This document shows positions 51,699 to 64,000 of a stretch of 64,000 nucleotides of DNA, one piece after another; the first letter of the stretch is position 1; every line of letters starts with the position of its first letter. Below the pieces are notes generated by a model. That model did not search any database, was not told the origin of the DNA, and saw nothing but the letters and a program-made list of their open reading frames with translations. Position numbers and translations under genes: made by a program. The stretch covers positions 62,001-126,000 of the forward strand of contig JACGCK010000094.1 of assembly GCA_014925825.1 (NCBI GenBank), read 5' to 3'. This DNA is from Pholiota molesta (Eukaryota; Basidiomycota; Agaricomycetes; Agaricales; Strophariaceae).

Positions 51699-54600
51699 AA
51701 TGAGATGAGGGCGAGAGTATGAGATACTGAATGATAAGTACAGGCCTCACCTGGTCTTATATAGTACAGCTGCCCACAACTACATCCGCGCCATCAGTGA
51801 CTCAGTGTGCGTACAAGTGGCTGTCGAGTCAGTACATTATGGGTGGTCGGGCGTAGTGCCTTTGTTATTCAAATCGGCTGCAAGAAACTAGCAAATTAAT
51901 CCATCTGTTATAATATGATTGTACTCCAAATGCTGACCAGTAGGTAATGGAGGTGACGATGGATATATTGGCAGTATTCAAGTTGGCGGTAGACTTGGAG
52001 AGGAGGCTGACAAGAATTATCAGGCAGGCGTTGTACAGATACTGACTCAGTCCTGAGCGCTTACCTCGGCTCCGGGGGCAGGGTCAAAAAAATCTGAATT
52101 TGATCTACTTGAGGCTTAAGAAGTCACGGTAATCGGAGCCGGTTCCTTGTAGGAGGTCGCGTCTTCGCAGCGCTTCCGGATGTTTTCCCGTGTAAGTACT
52201 AGTATTCAGCCTGGGAACCAGCGACTCGGAAAGACCAAATATCACTGACATTGACGCTACCGAGTGGCCGTGTTTCTGGGGCAGTCCCGGATGCAGCTTC
52301 CAAGGCGCTAGTCCAGACCGAAGTACTCTTTTATAATGATTGAGAGAATGACAGGTTTACTGAAGAGGGAGCTGCTTACGTCCTACTAGTAGTGCCGCTG
52401 GCAGCAGGCTTCAAGGCAGGCTTGATTGTGGGTATAATTTCTCTTGCCAATTCGCGGCTCCTGAGGCATAGTACTCAGAGAACTAGTCTCAATGATGCGT
52501 TTTGAGCAAGGAATAATTCCGGCTTGCGCAGCTTCTTCTTGTCTTGATTTATTGAGACGGCAAAGGTTGCAACATGTTTGGAAGACGTGGTTTGAAATTT
52601 CCTGTGATGAAAAGCCCTTACTAGCATATTCACATGTCCATGATTAAAGATAAGACTTACAGTGCTGTGCGGGCCGGCTGAATGGCAGATGAGAATCTCC
52701 AATGCGTTCGCATTTTGCAGAACTTCGAGCATCGCCGCATCTGAACAAGGCATTCCGGCTCCAGCAACTCGCATGCGCTTAAAAGTCCTAGATACAAACA
52801 GACGTCATAAGTTCATCCGAGTCTGCGGCGGCAAGCTCAGCGTAAAAATGCCCTACGTCGAACGACCTTCCTCGTTCCCAGTGCATTGCGCACATGAATG
52901 TCCGACTGCGACACTTGCGAAAACAAAAACACCAAAAGGATCTGTATAAGCATCATTTTCGTATCCATCATAGGCGTAAGCCCTCGCGGATGCGGATGAA
53001 CATGCGGCAAAATCGTTCGTCGTGGTTGGGCTCTGTAGTTCGATGCCGAAGCCATTCAGAGCGTGTTTCTGCTTGTTCGCTGTAATCTTCATCATCTTCA
53101 TCAAGAAGGTCAACCTTCATGCCGCGACATCTAAAACCAGATGGCGGCTGACTTGTGTAATAACTTTAATAAAATGCCAATGTGTGCCAAACTGAGATGC
53201 TTACGAGATGAACATTTGAAGAGTCAGAACCAAGGTATGGCATAGGAGGCGAATGGAGTTCCAAGCTTCTAATCGGCATTTGGATGACTACTTTTTGGAG
53301 GTGAATTCTATTAAGACATGAATATCAGATTTGTGCATGCCAGACTCAGACAACAGAACCAACTTGTCCATAATCACAAAAATAACTCAACATCAACCAT
53401 AACGAACATGATATCGAAAAACATACCAGTTAAGCAGAAACTTTCGAGGAATCCCAGATCTTCCATACTGGCTAGAGAGAGACAAAAGGAGTCAACAAGA
53501 ATCGCGACAAATTCAAAATACATAGCATACAAGATTATAATTTGCAACAGCTTTATGATAACATCTCTTGAACATCTGCCCTCGAACACGCCTCCAAAAT
53601 AGCAAGCATCCCATGTGATGACACTAGCTGAACCTGCATCACCGGGTCTCCGCCATGATATGAAGCTGCAATACCGAACCAAAATCAATGTCCATCCTTC
53701 AGATCGCAAGTAAGGCACCTACTAGCTGATCACATGCATCGCGGAGCTGGAAATCTGGCACCGAGGGTGTGAGCTCGTGAACAAGGTTGATTGACCGTGT
53801 TTGTGTGAGCGCATTTATCGCGCTGAAGATTGGCTTCTGGCTTCGAGGTCGTCAGCCTACTTCAATGTCACATTTGGTACAATCATCGTACTTCAAAAGA
53901 ATCTTCTTCGTTCAACAGCTGCAAAAAAAGAGGTGTAAGCATAAATGCCTTTGTCGCTGGAAGACCGTGGCGTTTCACATACCCATGATTTATCCGACAC
54001 CCTGGTATTCAGCTGCAGCGTCGGCAACAGCGGCTCCAATCGCTACCCAAAATATGCATCAGCACCCCACTTTCATCTCATGCATACAGGACAATAAAAA
54101 CCACAATCCCCCACGAACACCCCACCAAAAAGCCAAAAGCCAAAAACACCAACGTACCTTGGTACTATGAGAAGTTTGTTGGCCATATCTCGAACCCGCA
54201 GCATCACCGCAATCCGCTGCCAGCAGTGGCAACCGATCCAACAATTTGACCATAGCAATAGCATGAAGACATGTCACACGGAGATCATTGCCTGGCGTAT
54301 TAAACCGTATTAGACGCGTCGCGCTGTATCTGCAAGCCATGCGTTAGCAAAATGTGTATTAAGAGGTCTTCATATCAAGAAACTGACTTTAGCTGTCAAC
54401 ATCCTCGTCAAGACCTTCTCGATAAATTGATGTGATGCCGCACGAGCTATCTTTACGAATTTTGCGAATCGTGAGCGTGTCCGCCCTAGAACAAACGGTT
54501 TCGCAGAGGTTGCAGTATTTGATCTTGATGCAGTTTGCAGATGATGAGCCAGCGAAGCGATTGATGAACGACGAACGACGAGAGAGTTAACATTGTCCAA

Positions 54601-57249
54601 CTCATGCATTCATAACGTCTGCAGTCACTTCTGTGTTTCAGTGACGAGTTTGAGGATAGTGATGATCTATATGTCACCACGTTCAATGGCAATCCGGCAA
54701 CAAATAAGAAAATAATATCGGTCAATTCGGACGCATCTTCAAGGTTGAGGAAAGCACTAGAATTTGACGAGACACTATAGTGTATCAAATAGAAATAAGA
54801 AAAGACTTACTCGTCCATATTCCTGACCAACCGTCCATATTCCTGACCAACCGTCCATACAGACGTGGACAACTCAAAGTCATACCCAAAAGGCATCTCG
54901 AGCAGTGTCGCGAATCTGGACACGGGTTCTGAAAGATGCGCATTTTGTCGGGCAAGAACCTTGGTAGGAATGACTTCGCTGAGTTGGGTGAAGTCTTGGT
55001 TGTCTTGCAAACACGAGCCTCCCAAGACTGCCTGCGAAGAAGAGCGTCAAATTCTGCCATTGATAACGGACATCCTAGAATCGGCATTCAGTAAGTAAAA
55101 CATCGACAGTGGAAGAACAGACCTGCTCTTGTTGCGTCGTATGAGTATGACTGCGAATGCTGTCCGCACAATCAGATGCAGTTTCAATCGAGAGTACTGA
55201 AAATGAGGACGTTCAATGCTCGCCAGCGCCAATAACATTCTTCCCAGACAGACAATGACATGTATAACGGCGGAGAACGACAACATCCGGATAAGGATAG
55301 GAATTCTTTGGATCTATCCTCCTCGCTGATAATGATATTCTCAGGCGCGTTTTGCTGACGTTCAGCATGCGAAAGCAGTCGAAGTGTGGCCGCGGCTAAA
55401 TGGGATACATCGTTATCTGCCATGTCAATGCAAGGCAATTTCCACGAGCGCAAACGCAGGGATTTACTTGGGTCTGGACCCCTTGGAACTGCTATATTCA
55501 TCAGCTTTCACATAGTCTGGACAAAGTGTAAAAGGATCTACACCGCCCCTCAATAGAGCCCAATGACTTGATGGGCGAGGCTGATCCACAACCGTACGTG
55601 TCTGAATTAGCTCTTGTCGCTAGAAGCTAGAAGAATGACAGACACAGTCGTCACATTGCTGAGACTTGTCACAATGCTGAGACTTGACTTTGCAGCACCA
55701 ATCTGGCGGTGTCGTCCGCCTGCGTCGACTCCGTGATCTTGCTGCCCAGTATACTCAACGTCAAATGTCGAAATTTTGACGAGAGTCGATGGGCGCCTCC
55801 CACTTCCCACAGCCCGACCGTGATCCAGATTCAGTTGTCGACCTCCGCCTACGTCGTGAAGAAGGACAGCGAGAGCACGTCGAGGACCAGCACCTTTGTG
55901 GCGGCTTCGGCAAGATCCTCTTCGGAGGAGGAAAGGGGGGCACATACCATCAGGATCAAGCGGAAGATGCTCAGATGTTCAGGAGGGCGTCGCCGTATAA
56001 CGCGACATCCGCTGATATCCTCCTGGGCCTCCCAGAAGGGCGGCCTGCGGGCAACGTGATAGAACGCAGTCTGCGCCCTCTGGATCGATGTATGCAGCAC
56101 ATCAGCATAGATCGACGACACGTTAATGCGAGCTCGGAAAGTTTCGAATTGCGCGTCATATGCTTATTGACAGCGTCTACGAATTTCAATTCCTACCGAA
56201 CGTAGTAGTAATCAATAAACAATCAAAAAATGGCTTGATCGATCGTAACGGACCGCAAATACCTTTCTATCCTTGTGAGTTCCCTGTCTTGTAGTTGTGA
56301 TTGGGGTCTATGCAGTCAGCGGAGTAGGAATGACGCGAACATTGCTCCTGTTTGACGCAGATATGGAAGATAATCCGCCCCACCAAACTTGTTGATCGCC
56401 ATCGCCATCGCTGAGCGGATGAACGACAAACGGCACGTGTACGTCTTCTCGTACTCAAGATGTGCTGCGTTAGAAGAGAGTGTCAGGTCGCATAAATGGG
56501 ATCGAGATACACAGAACTTACAGAAAGGCCAAGGATGATCAGGCACGGATTTTCATTGTTATTGTCATTGGAATCGAAACTACAGCAGTGGTATTGAAGT
56601 ATTGCGGTGCTTGCATGTCGTTAATGCGCAGTGAACAGTGAACAGCAGCGCGGGGATGATGTCGGAGAACCTAAAAAGTGGGAGCAAAGACGATAAGGCC
56701 CAGTGTGAGTGTGAGGGGGAAAAGGATATTGACGAACCTAAGACAATGGGAAAGTGCTGCGCTACGCTTCCTTCGGTGAGGAACTGAGTTGTCCGCGAGG
56801 CGATGGTGGTGTCCTCCGCCTGTTTGAGCCTCTATCACCTTCCACCTTCACAGCCCACACATGGCACCCGATCGCCATGTCCTGCACAGCAGCGGCCCCC
56901 ATAGCGCCATGCTCCACAGCAATGGGCGCAATGGGCACTCAGCTCGTTCACAAGCATGCTCGGCAAGTTCTAATGGATCTACCTCCTGACGCCTGACGCG
57001 ATCGATCTACATCTACGAGGGACAGGACGACACTCCGAGGCCTGCTGAGGCGTGGGTGGATAATAGACTGTGCAGCATGGCAGGCGAGTGGACGAGAGTA
57101 GAATGCGGAATTGTTGGAGTGACGGGCCCGTGCGCCGGACCTCCGAGTCCGGAGAGATCAGGCTCTTCCTCCCCTGCCTTTAAGTCATAATCTCAGCCAA
57201 ATATGTCTTCTCTAAAAGTATCCAATATGAAGAAATGGTCTGGTGTAAT
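51699..57249. other. Degraded multi-exon coding relic(s), unidentified
   Basis: Minus-strand fragments with protein-like composition recur at 52475-52774, 52850-53110, 54150-54340, 54620-54790, 54807-55025, 55180-55500, 55850-56190 and 56316-56546. Examples are ALEILICHSAGPHST, VKLLDRLPLLAADCGDAAG and YTCRLSFIRSAMAMAINKF. Frames shift repeatedly inside fragments and stops interrupt expected exons. They may be one large decayed gene, but I recognise no family and the order is uncertain. A 22-bp tandem duplication sits near 54816-54859. No intact gene is supported in these 5.5 kb. Confidence 0.35.
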
Positions 57250-57253
57250 ATTA

Positions 57254-58625
57254 TTAGAAACAAACAGCCTCTTCTCGGTGCAGCTCTGAAACTGCTAATT
57301 TTTCTGAGTGCGAAGTTAGCTCAAAAGCCACTTTTGGTGCCTTTTCTGCATGTCCCTGAATGCATAATGTTATTGCATGTGCAATCCCATTAAAATGCAC
57401 CTCTGATGATGAATGATTGTTAACAAAAGTGATCTTCTTAATGGGACACCCTGCAGCATTTAATCCAAGCCAGCCACCCTTGAACAATACGTTGCGGAGG
57501 TACAAGTCGAACTTGCGAATTGCTGCGGATAGTGGGCGGTAGCTAACATCAGGCAGCTCGAGCAGCAAATTTGTAAGATAAGGGCATGGCGAGTCCAAAT
57601 TTTGTCTTCTTCCATATGAGAGTTGGTATTGTCGTCCTCCTTATGTTCCCCAAAGGGGAGGAACCCATCTCCAAGGGCGATCGTAGTAATTGCCAGTGTA
57701 GATCTGAGCACGTCATAAAGTTCGGTAATGCCTCGGCTGCCATGGCTCCAGGAAGATTCATAGGAAGAGGTTGAGAGGGTATGGAGATTAGGAAGAAGAA
57801 GGCCTTTGAAGAGCAGACTAAGTGGAAATGCAAAGAATGGAGAGGAATTTGGGTAATCTCGATAGCAATAGATAAAGAAAGATGAGAGGTGATAGAGAGT
57901 GCATGTTGCAGGTTCCGTATAGGACTCCGTATTGATCAATTCTTTGATGTCGAAGTATGCTGCCTGCAAAGAGGGAACCGAGCGAATGAAAGAAAACCAA
58001 AATCGATGGAAAATGTGGCATTGCACATAGAGATACGAGTCAAAGCCAACCAATGCCTAGGGATCAAGAACCTGTTTGGTACCTCACCATCATCGATTGA
58101 AAGGTGTAGTAGCGAGGAAAAAGCCTTTAAGTGACGGTGGCTTTTGACCAAAGCTTGGAAGTCATGGAAAGCAACACTTGCATCACATTTGAGATATTGT
58201 GCTGAAGCGAGGTATATGGGAAGAAATTGGGCTTCGGGTGAGCTGAGCAGATTGCCATCCTTCTCTGAGATGATGATATCCTGTTGCGGACGAATGATGA
58301 GGTGAAGAAATAGAGGGATTGATCTGCTGTTTTTCTTCCAAAACAGCAAGAATTCGAGTTCGCGTCTGAGGACCCAAGCCAGAGATCTATTATTTATGAT
58401 AGTGAGGCTGTATGTGAGATGTGACCATAATGCTGGGTATTCGAGCGCAACCCGTCTCCAAGAATAGCAGATTTGGCATAGCAGCATAGGTGCAATCGTG
58501 GTATTAGGTTGGATATAATCAAGTGCTAGGGGATAGTGTGGCAGGCAGTGGACGAAGATTTCCCTAAGGATTTCACAGGGAATTCTGTATATGGGACTAT
58601 TGGACGCTAATTGAATGATTGACAT
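57254..58625 (-). pseudogene. F-box protein pseudogene
   Basis: The start at 58625 opens an F-box: IPCEILREIFVHCLPHYPL then LLCQICYSWRRVALEYPALW, the classic mushroom F-box arrangement. The downstream leucine-rich part (SLLFKGLLLPNLHTLS, LTNLLLELPDVSYRPLS, GGWLGLNAAGCPIKKITFV) is continuous only if one-base losses near 57970 and 57585 are allowed for. No intron of plausible size explains either break. F-box proteins recruit substrates to SCF ubiquitin ligases; this copy probably no longer does. Confidence 0.65.
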
Positions 58626-59299
58626 TGTGGGCAGACCTACTGCAACAATAATTATGTTAATAAAATGTGTTTGAAATTAAAAAGGAGACATACGCTGAGA
58701 CTTTGAGGTATTGACAATAGGAGGAGAATTTGTGTGTCCAGTGGCGGCGCCTTTCTATTTATACAGAGGCAGTGACATCCAGTCCATCAGTCAATCCCAG
58801 TCATCGCGCTTGCGAACAGTTGGTAGCAATCGCTACTCTCCGCTACTTAGTCCTAGTCATTTCCTATTTCCGCTTTGAGCGGAGCCTGGGCCTGGGAGTC
58901 TGATATTTAATTTTAATAGAGTGTCAGTACTAGTAGCCTGAGTCGTGGTGGTGTTGGCAATTAATGAGCACGCCTCTTGACGACTTATTACACCGCCTTT
59001 GAGTTGGGCCAAGATCGGTTATTGCGTATTCTGTATGCTCGTTGAGTGAGTCGCGATGTCAAGAGCGAGAGGCAAGCCCGTAGCAATTGATTCTGGCAAC
59101 CTGGTGTGGACCGTGTCCTCCTCAACCTTCAAGTTGCCGCTGAGGTGGAAAGCCCAAACCCGATTCTTATCCCAATTCTGCGATTGGCGGCAATGGCTTT
59201 GGAGCAACGACTTGGCAAGGACGTGGGTGCTAGGAATTAACAAAGAATTAATGCTCTCCTATATAAGACTTGCGCGCTAGATGGCCACTCGTGTGGGCA
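58626..59299. other. Intergenic, nothing recognised
   Basis: The segment holds the upstream region of the F-box pseudogene and low-information sequence. A plus-strand frame at 59056-59280 has no relatives. Confidence 0.45.
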
Positions 59300-60100
59300 C
59301 CAGGAATGTTGCCAAAGATGTCGAAGGGCTGGGGTTGCACCTGTGAGCCGACTCATGCGCAATCATGGAATTGACCAGCGACAAACCTTGTTCTGGAGAT
59401 CGTCCCATCAATTGGGCCACGTCTTCTCAAAACACGTCTCTTTTCCTCAAGGATTGTACCACCAACGATATAGCCACACGATGATCGTCGTAACAATGGA
59501 CGCTGACACCATTCTTCAGCTCGGTGATGGGCTTTCCAATAATTTCATGGCCATCGTCAAGCTCGTTCGTCTCAACGCCGAATTTGGCTAGAATAACACA
59601 ATGAGAATCGTCGACGAAAAAAAAATTACCAGAATATGACATACCGAGTTCATCAATCATCGCCTTAATGTGATTATATTCCTTGACTCGTTGATTCGCG
59701 ATGCCCAAAATCCTAGTCTTTACATGCGCAACAGCAGCGAGGACCGTTGCAGTCAAGAAGGCATCCGTCATCTCTGTCATATCGACCTCAAGCATGGTGG
59801 TCTCGGTAGGCGTCTGCACAACCTTGTTGTTGCATTCCATAACTTCCAAAACCTCTTTGGCGAACTTTGCATCTCTCTGCTTCCCTGCAGAGCCGATGTT
59901 TTGGATGGTGCAAGAAGTACCGATTATAGCAGCGATAGCAAGAGGGTATGTAGCACTGCTGGCGTCCGACTCGATGCTATACTCGGCCGAGTTGTTGTAG
60001 ACCCCTGTAGGGATATCGTAGGCGTCGAGAAGCTGCCGGTTTTCGCGTCCTTCCTTCGAAGGTCTTCAATTCCGAAGGTCTTCATCATGGCGAATTTCCG
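59300..60100 (-). pseudogene. aro1: Relic of pentafunctional AROM protein, EPSP synthase domain
   Basis: Minus-strand pieces match the 3-phosphoshikimate 1-carboxyvinyltransferase part of fungal Aro1. They are [128 protein letters not shown] and [12 protein letters not shown] frame break follows KTG, the GCV region is replaced, and a stop interrupts EKTWPN-WDDLQNK. The other four AROM domains are absent. The shikimate pathway is essential, so the real gene must be elsewhere. Confidence 0.8.
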
Positions 60101-62232
60101 TTTTCGCCGCTGATTGCCAATGTTGCTGTCCCATATAAGAAAAGATTAATATACGAATGGCGGTTATTGAAACAAGCAGTGAGCCCAGCCGTGAGCTCAA
60201 GCTGCTTGCAGAGGGTGGCTCACCTTCAGACTCCAGCGCCACCTATGCAACCTTTCGCCAACCAAGAGACTCATGGTGGGCTCCAGCGTCCGTGCCTGTA
60301 GGCCCATCGTGCGTCATTTGAGAGCACAAATGCTATACAATTAAGTATCCTATTTAACAATTGTTGAGTATGATTGTGTGTGTACAAGGGAGAGTAAAAG
60401 AACATACGTGTCACCAGTGGGCACGAATGGGGGAAAAGGGGGAAATACAACGCCATGAGTCCGTGCGATCAATTCAAGCACTGAAAGATCAAAGGGGCTG
60501 GAAATGTGCAATGAGCTGGCGAATGTGTAGCGGAGGCAGCAGAAGGGCAGTGAGAATGGAATACACACCCTGCTAGAATAATGACCTTGACTAGGAATTC
60601 AGTTAGGTAGTTTGCTTGTTGATGGGTTTGGCAACATGCCTCGAACAATCGTTGGAGAAGCGGTCACAGATTCAGAGCCTGAAAGCATCGTGGTGCCTTG
60701 GTAAGACTCTACGAGCACTCCAAGCCCCATGTTCGTCATTGGTCATTGTTTCAGGGTTGCTCGCTAGCCACAGATGACTTTGTGGTCCTTGGTTACAATA
60801 GAGAATGTTAGATATTGATACAAGCCATGGACGAGGTATCTTACCGGATCCCATAATGTTGCAAAAACAATGCAAAGTCTTCCAAAAAGCCAGGCTTCAA
60901 ATGTTGTTTACAGCCAATGACGACAGTCTGGGATGAGCGACACGATACACCATCTCCCTATAAGATCATCAACATCTGCATGCCCCAGGAAGTCTGATGC
61001 GTGCGCCAGAGTCAAACGCCGTGTTCCCTTCAATAGACAGCGCTCGGATGGGCCGCCATCTGACTGTGGGCTGCGATGGCACAACTGTCACGTGCACGTG
61101 ACCTACGTTCGCCGCGAAATGCGCTAAGTCCCAAAGGTGAGGTAGTGCCCAGCTTGTACCTGTCGAATGGAAATTGTTGAAACTCTCAGAGGCATGTCTA
61201 ATACAGTGCGCGAGGGGACTCACTAAATATTATCCACCAATTCCTACCGTAATGCACTGGATTAGTGTCTGGGTATCTCGTTAGGGGCCCTTCCCGAAAT
61301 GGCTCATGTTACGGTAAACGCGCCGGCCCGCTGGCTCATTACGGACCACCACGGTCTTGAACACTTTCGTTATTTTCTATTTCTAGGGAGAACTTCTGCT
61401 GCTGCTGCATACCGCACCAAACTCAGTAACTTCATGAGTTTCAATTAAACATTGTAATCCTAGATGTAAATTAGACTTAAGACTTGGACTTGGGGGGCAA
61501 CACCACTTGCCAGAGGCGCAAATTCAACACAGACTCCACGACAGGAGGCGACAACTTGAAGATTTGCAATGACATGTTGGGCTGAGCACTCAGCCACTCA
61601 TACAGCTGGGAAAGCAGCCGCGTCCTCAAGGCTTTCAGAAGACGAAGAGCGGAACTGCTGTGCAATACATCCATCCATCCATGGGATGCAATGCTGAACG
61701 AAACAAATCAGCAAATCGGAAATTAGGGGCAGGATGAGACACGATAGCATACATACCCCAATGCGCTTCTACAAATTCTGAGAGTATTTGACTAGTCGTG
61801 TTGTCGGTATCAGGTAGCAGCAGATGACCTTCCTCATCATCGAATCAAGGGGGTGTCACAATCAGAATCGTCCATATCGGGATGGTTGGTTGGTTCGACC
61901 CAGCCAGCTGGAAAAAAAAAATCTTGGGTAGTTTTTTTCCCTTCTTTTTTGGTCATATTTTGGCCTCTTATAAGGCTTTATATCATTGAATACACCCAAT
62001 AAAAGGTTATTGGCAGCTGTAAGAGCATTTAAACTTCTATATTCGGGTTAAACTACCATATCAGCGTGTTGTGGTGAGAGTGAGCGCCTAACGGTTGTCA
62101 CGGCCCGGATAATCTTTAATGACATAGTGATCGAGAATGGAAATTTGAGTCTCATATGCCGAATTCGAGTCAATACCTGACTTTTATCTCTTTTGCGCAC
62201 TCAACGACATCTCATACATTACTGTTACCTAT
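60101..62232. other. Long intergenic stretch without a supported gene
   Basis: No family resemblance in any frame. Notable only for a 16-bp palindrome with two CACGTG boxes at 61087-61102 and for poly(A)/poly(T) runs near 61910-61950. The last 150 bp probably carry the promoter of the gene at 62233. Confidence 0.45.
61087..61102. promoter_or_regulatory. Palindrome with two CACGTG (E-box) cores
   Basis: GTCACGTGCACGTGAC is a perfect 16-bp palindrome made of two CACGTG cores sharing a centre. CACGTG is the bHLH-type binding core (Cbf1/Pho4 class in fungi). No gene start lies near enough to assign a target. Confidence 0.25.
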
Positions 62233-64000
62233 ATGGAAGCCTCATCCAGCAGCTCACAGGTGCGAAATTATCCATACACATATTTATTGACATGAATTGA
62301 TGATGGATGTATTGAATACAGGCACTAGTTGTCGTAAATGGCGAAGTTACCTGCCCAGACTGTGGTAAAAATGTCAGGGTAGGGTCAGCCGGCCTTGCAA
62401 ACTTCCAGAAGTGACATATGAATACAGACCAGTGCAGGGAAAACCAAAGGAAGCGATCCGAAGAAGAGCGGGCTAAACGGCAAAAGGACAGTGCTCGCAC
62501 CGCCTTCTCAAGCTTTTTTGGTCCTCGCAAGCCTGCCGTACCTGCTACAGTTGCTTCTCCCCCCCTTGTGTCGACTTCTCAATCCAAAACCAGCGGAGCG
62601 CCAAAGGCGGGTACTTCGCACGAGACCCATCAACCTGTCCAGGTCCCTCAAAGCTCTCCTTCTATCCCTGCGATACCGTGTCAGCATGCAGCCACACTAC
62701 TGGCACAGTTTCGTTCAAGAATTGAAGCCTTACCCGAAGATATCCCCATTGCTTCAGATGACCACCCTCTCGCACAGTTCTCTGGCGATCCGACTGGCTC
62801 TGTTCCTGAGGGTGAGGAAGCCTGGGAGATTTGGAACGGCCCATTGGATACGGTTCTCCAAAAATCCCCGGGCGAGCTACAGAATCTTGTCGTACGAGGC
62901 AAGTTTGGGCTTGAAGGACTATGCAACCTGCTTGAGTATCTTGCGCGCTATCATATGATAGGTGGAGGACTACTTGAAGGAAAAATCGGGCGACTAATGA
63001 ATGCTATGAATGAGGTGTAAGTGCTTCTCCTCATATACATGATTTAATGATAACTTACTTACCTTTTCATTCGTTAGATCGCCGCTGTCTCCGTCATTTC
63101 CACCCCCAGTCCCTATTGCATCAACATCACCATTGGACCTTCCCATCCAGGCCGACCCCGATTCTGACATTGAGGTTATTGGGCCGCCGACGACATCCGC
63201 GCTGGTCCCAACCACAAGTCAGGCAGCACCTGTGAAGTTATCGTGTCCTGGAATACATGTTCAGCTTCCTGAAGGTCAAAGCGTGCATTCTGCTTACCCG
63301 TTCGGCCTTCATGATGTTCTTGGTGATCCATGGGACTATTCAGTCACTCGAGGACGTCTGGTACTCCATGCAAGCGCCTGCAAAAAGAAAGTCAAGAAGG
63401 GTTCGGGTCCTTGTAGTGCATGTATCAACCTTCGCGATAGAGATCCCAATCTGGCTGGAATTATTCAGCGATTTGAAACAGGCGTACATGAGAACTCACG
63501 TTTAGTGTTCAATGGCGTCGGCAGCCTCATCAACATTGTGAGGCGGAAAACTGGTGAAGTACGGGCTCTACGACTACGAAAACTCAACGATGCAACGAAA
63601 CTTGCAGGCAAGGCAGTTGCCATCGATCACCTGAAGCAGTGGGTCATGGCGGTGGGGAGTGGGAAGGTCGAGCGGGTTGACCGACTAGTTCGTGTTAATC
63701 TTGCACAAAAAGGTGGCATATCAAACCTTTTGAAACTGTACGACCGAGCTGCGAAGGGAGTTTATCATCCTCGAAGCTATACAGAGGAGGACGACTTACG
63801 TGGCATCTTGCTTTGGAAACTGGGTGGAGTGCGAGTGGCTGGGATTGGCCAACGCGCCCTCGGCCTTCCCTCCATCAGTACCCTGCGCCGACGAACACTC
63901 ATCAAGCCTCTCATTGTATCATCTGGCTCACCAAAAGTCAGTGAGATACAAGAGAATATCAAGAACTCGTTCGCACCCGTTGCCAACGAGATGAAGGGCG
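62233..64000 (+). CDS. Zinc-finger protein of a mushroom multicopy (probably transposon-linked) family, 3' end outside window
   Basis: Exons 62233-62259, 62322-63016 and 63078 to the edge join in frame. The N-terminus has VTCPDCGK...NFQK then HMNTDQCRENQRKR, a C2-H-C BED-like finger, but an in-frame TGA (62412-62414) falls between its halves. Translation from ATG 62418 would bypass the finger. A Ser/Pro-rich region (about 62500-63220) follows, then a conserved part: CPGIHVQLP, AYPFGLHDV, CKKKVKKGSGPCSACINL and GGVRVAGIGQRALGLPSIST. Such proteins occur in many near-identical copies in agaricomycetes and are probably carried by mobile elements; this is inference. It may be a decayed copy. Confidence 0.55.

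Noticed and set aside
53318..53718. Opposed frames on both strands
   Set aside because: Neither resembles a protein family; the region is part of a degraded stretch.
54816..54859. 22-bp perfect tandem duplication (CGTCCATATTCCTGACCAAC type)
   Set aside because: Only two units in decaying sequence; probably replication slippage without further meaning.

Overview
The window reads as intron-dense nuclear DNA of a basidiomycete, most likely a wood- or litter-decaying agaricomycete. The grounds are many 50-65 nt introns, several FunK1 kinases (a family expanded in mushrooms), a cellobiose dehydrogenase, an I66/ricin-like beta-trefoil family, a DUF6698 protein and an intron-containing tRNA-Gly. 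No bacterial, viral or CRISPR features were seen.

Layout. 1-10.2 kb: FunK1 territory. The 5' part of one FunK1 gene runs off the left edge. A FunK1 pseudogene is split by a 1.2 kb CACTG-ended element. A tandem truncated FunK1 follows, then one complete 825-aa FunK1. 10.4-16 kb: a perfect 18-bp hairpin, a broken copy of a small-protein gene, V-ATPase subunit E, a stand-alone beta-trefoil gene, and convergent to it a 425-aa beta-trefoil fusion. 16.6-18.9 kb: a 670-aa HET-domain gene. 19.4-21.9 kb: tRNA-Gly, a FunK1 fragment, an 8-cysteine secreted protein (SSP), an SSP relic and a small-protein gene. 22.3-28.5 kb: cellobiose dehydrogenase and the septation GTPase spg1. 30.6-35.1 kb: a Mutator-like MITE with 200-bp inverted repeats, a GH18 chitinase and a second MITE. 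35.3-37.6 kb: a 751-aa repeat (TPR-like) protein. 37.7-41.6 kb: a run of relics (trefoil fusion, mtr4, chitinase). 41.7-48.4 kb: two small-protein genes around a second SSP, a FunK1 pseudogene and a complete FunK1 gene. 48.8-51.7 kb: a 148-bp satellite beside a DUF6698 gene. 51.7-60.1 kb: degraded coding material including F-box and aro1 (EPSP synthase domain) pseudogenes. 62.2-64 kb: a zinc-finger, possibly transposon-related gene that runs off the right edge.

How the genes relate. Single-copy housekeeping genes (V-ATPase E, spg1) and secreted enzymes acting on plant or fungal walls (cellobiose dehydrogenase, chitinase) are embedded in a duplication-rich accessory background. The most striking pattern is a module seen at three places, once inverted: a FunK1 3' region followed by one or two copies of an 83-91 aa uncharacterised protein, with an 8-cysteine secreted protein divergent from it at two of the three. 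Many genes here also end introns in AAG rather than CAG or TAG, and complete reading frames appear only when this is allowed.
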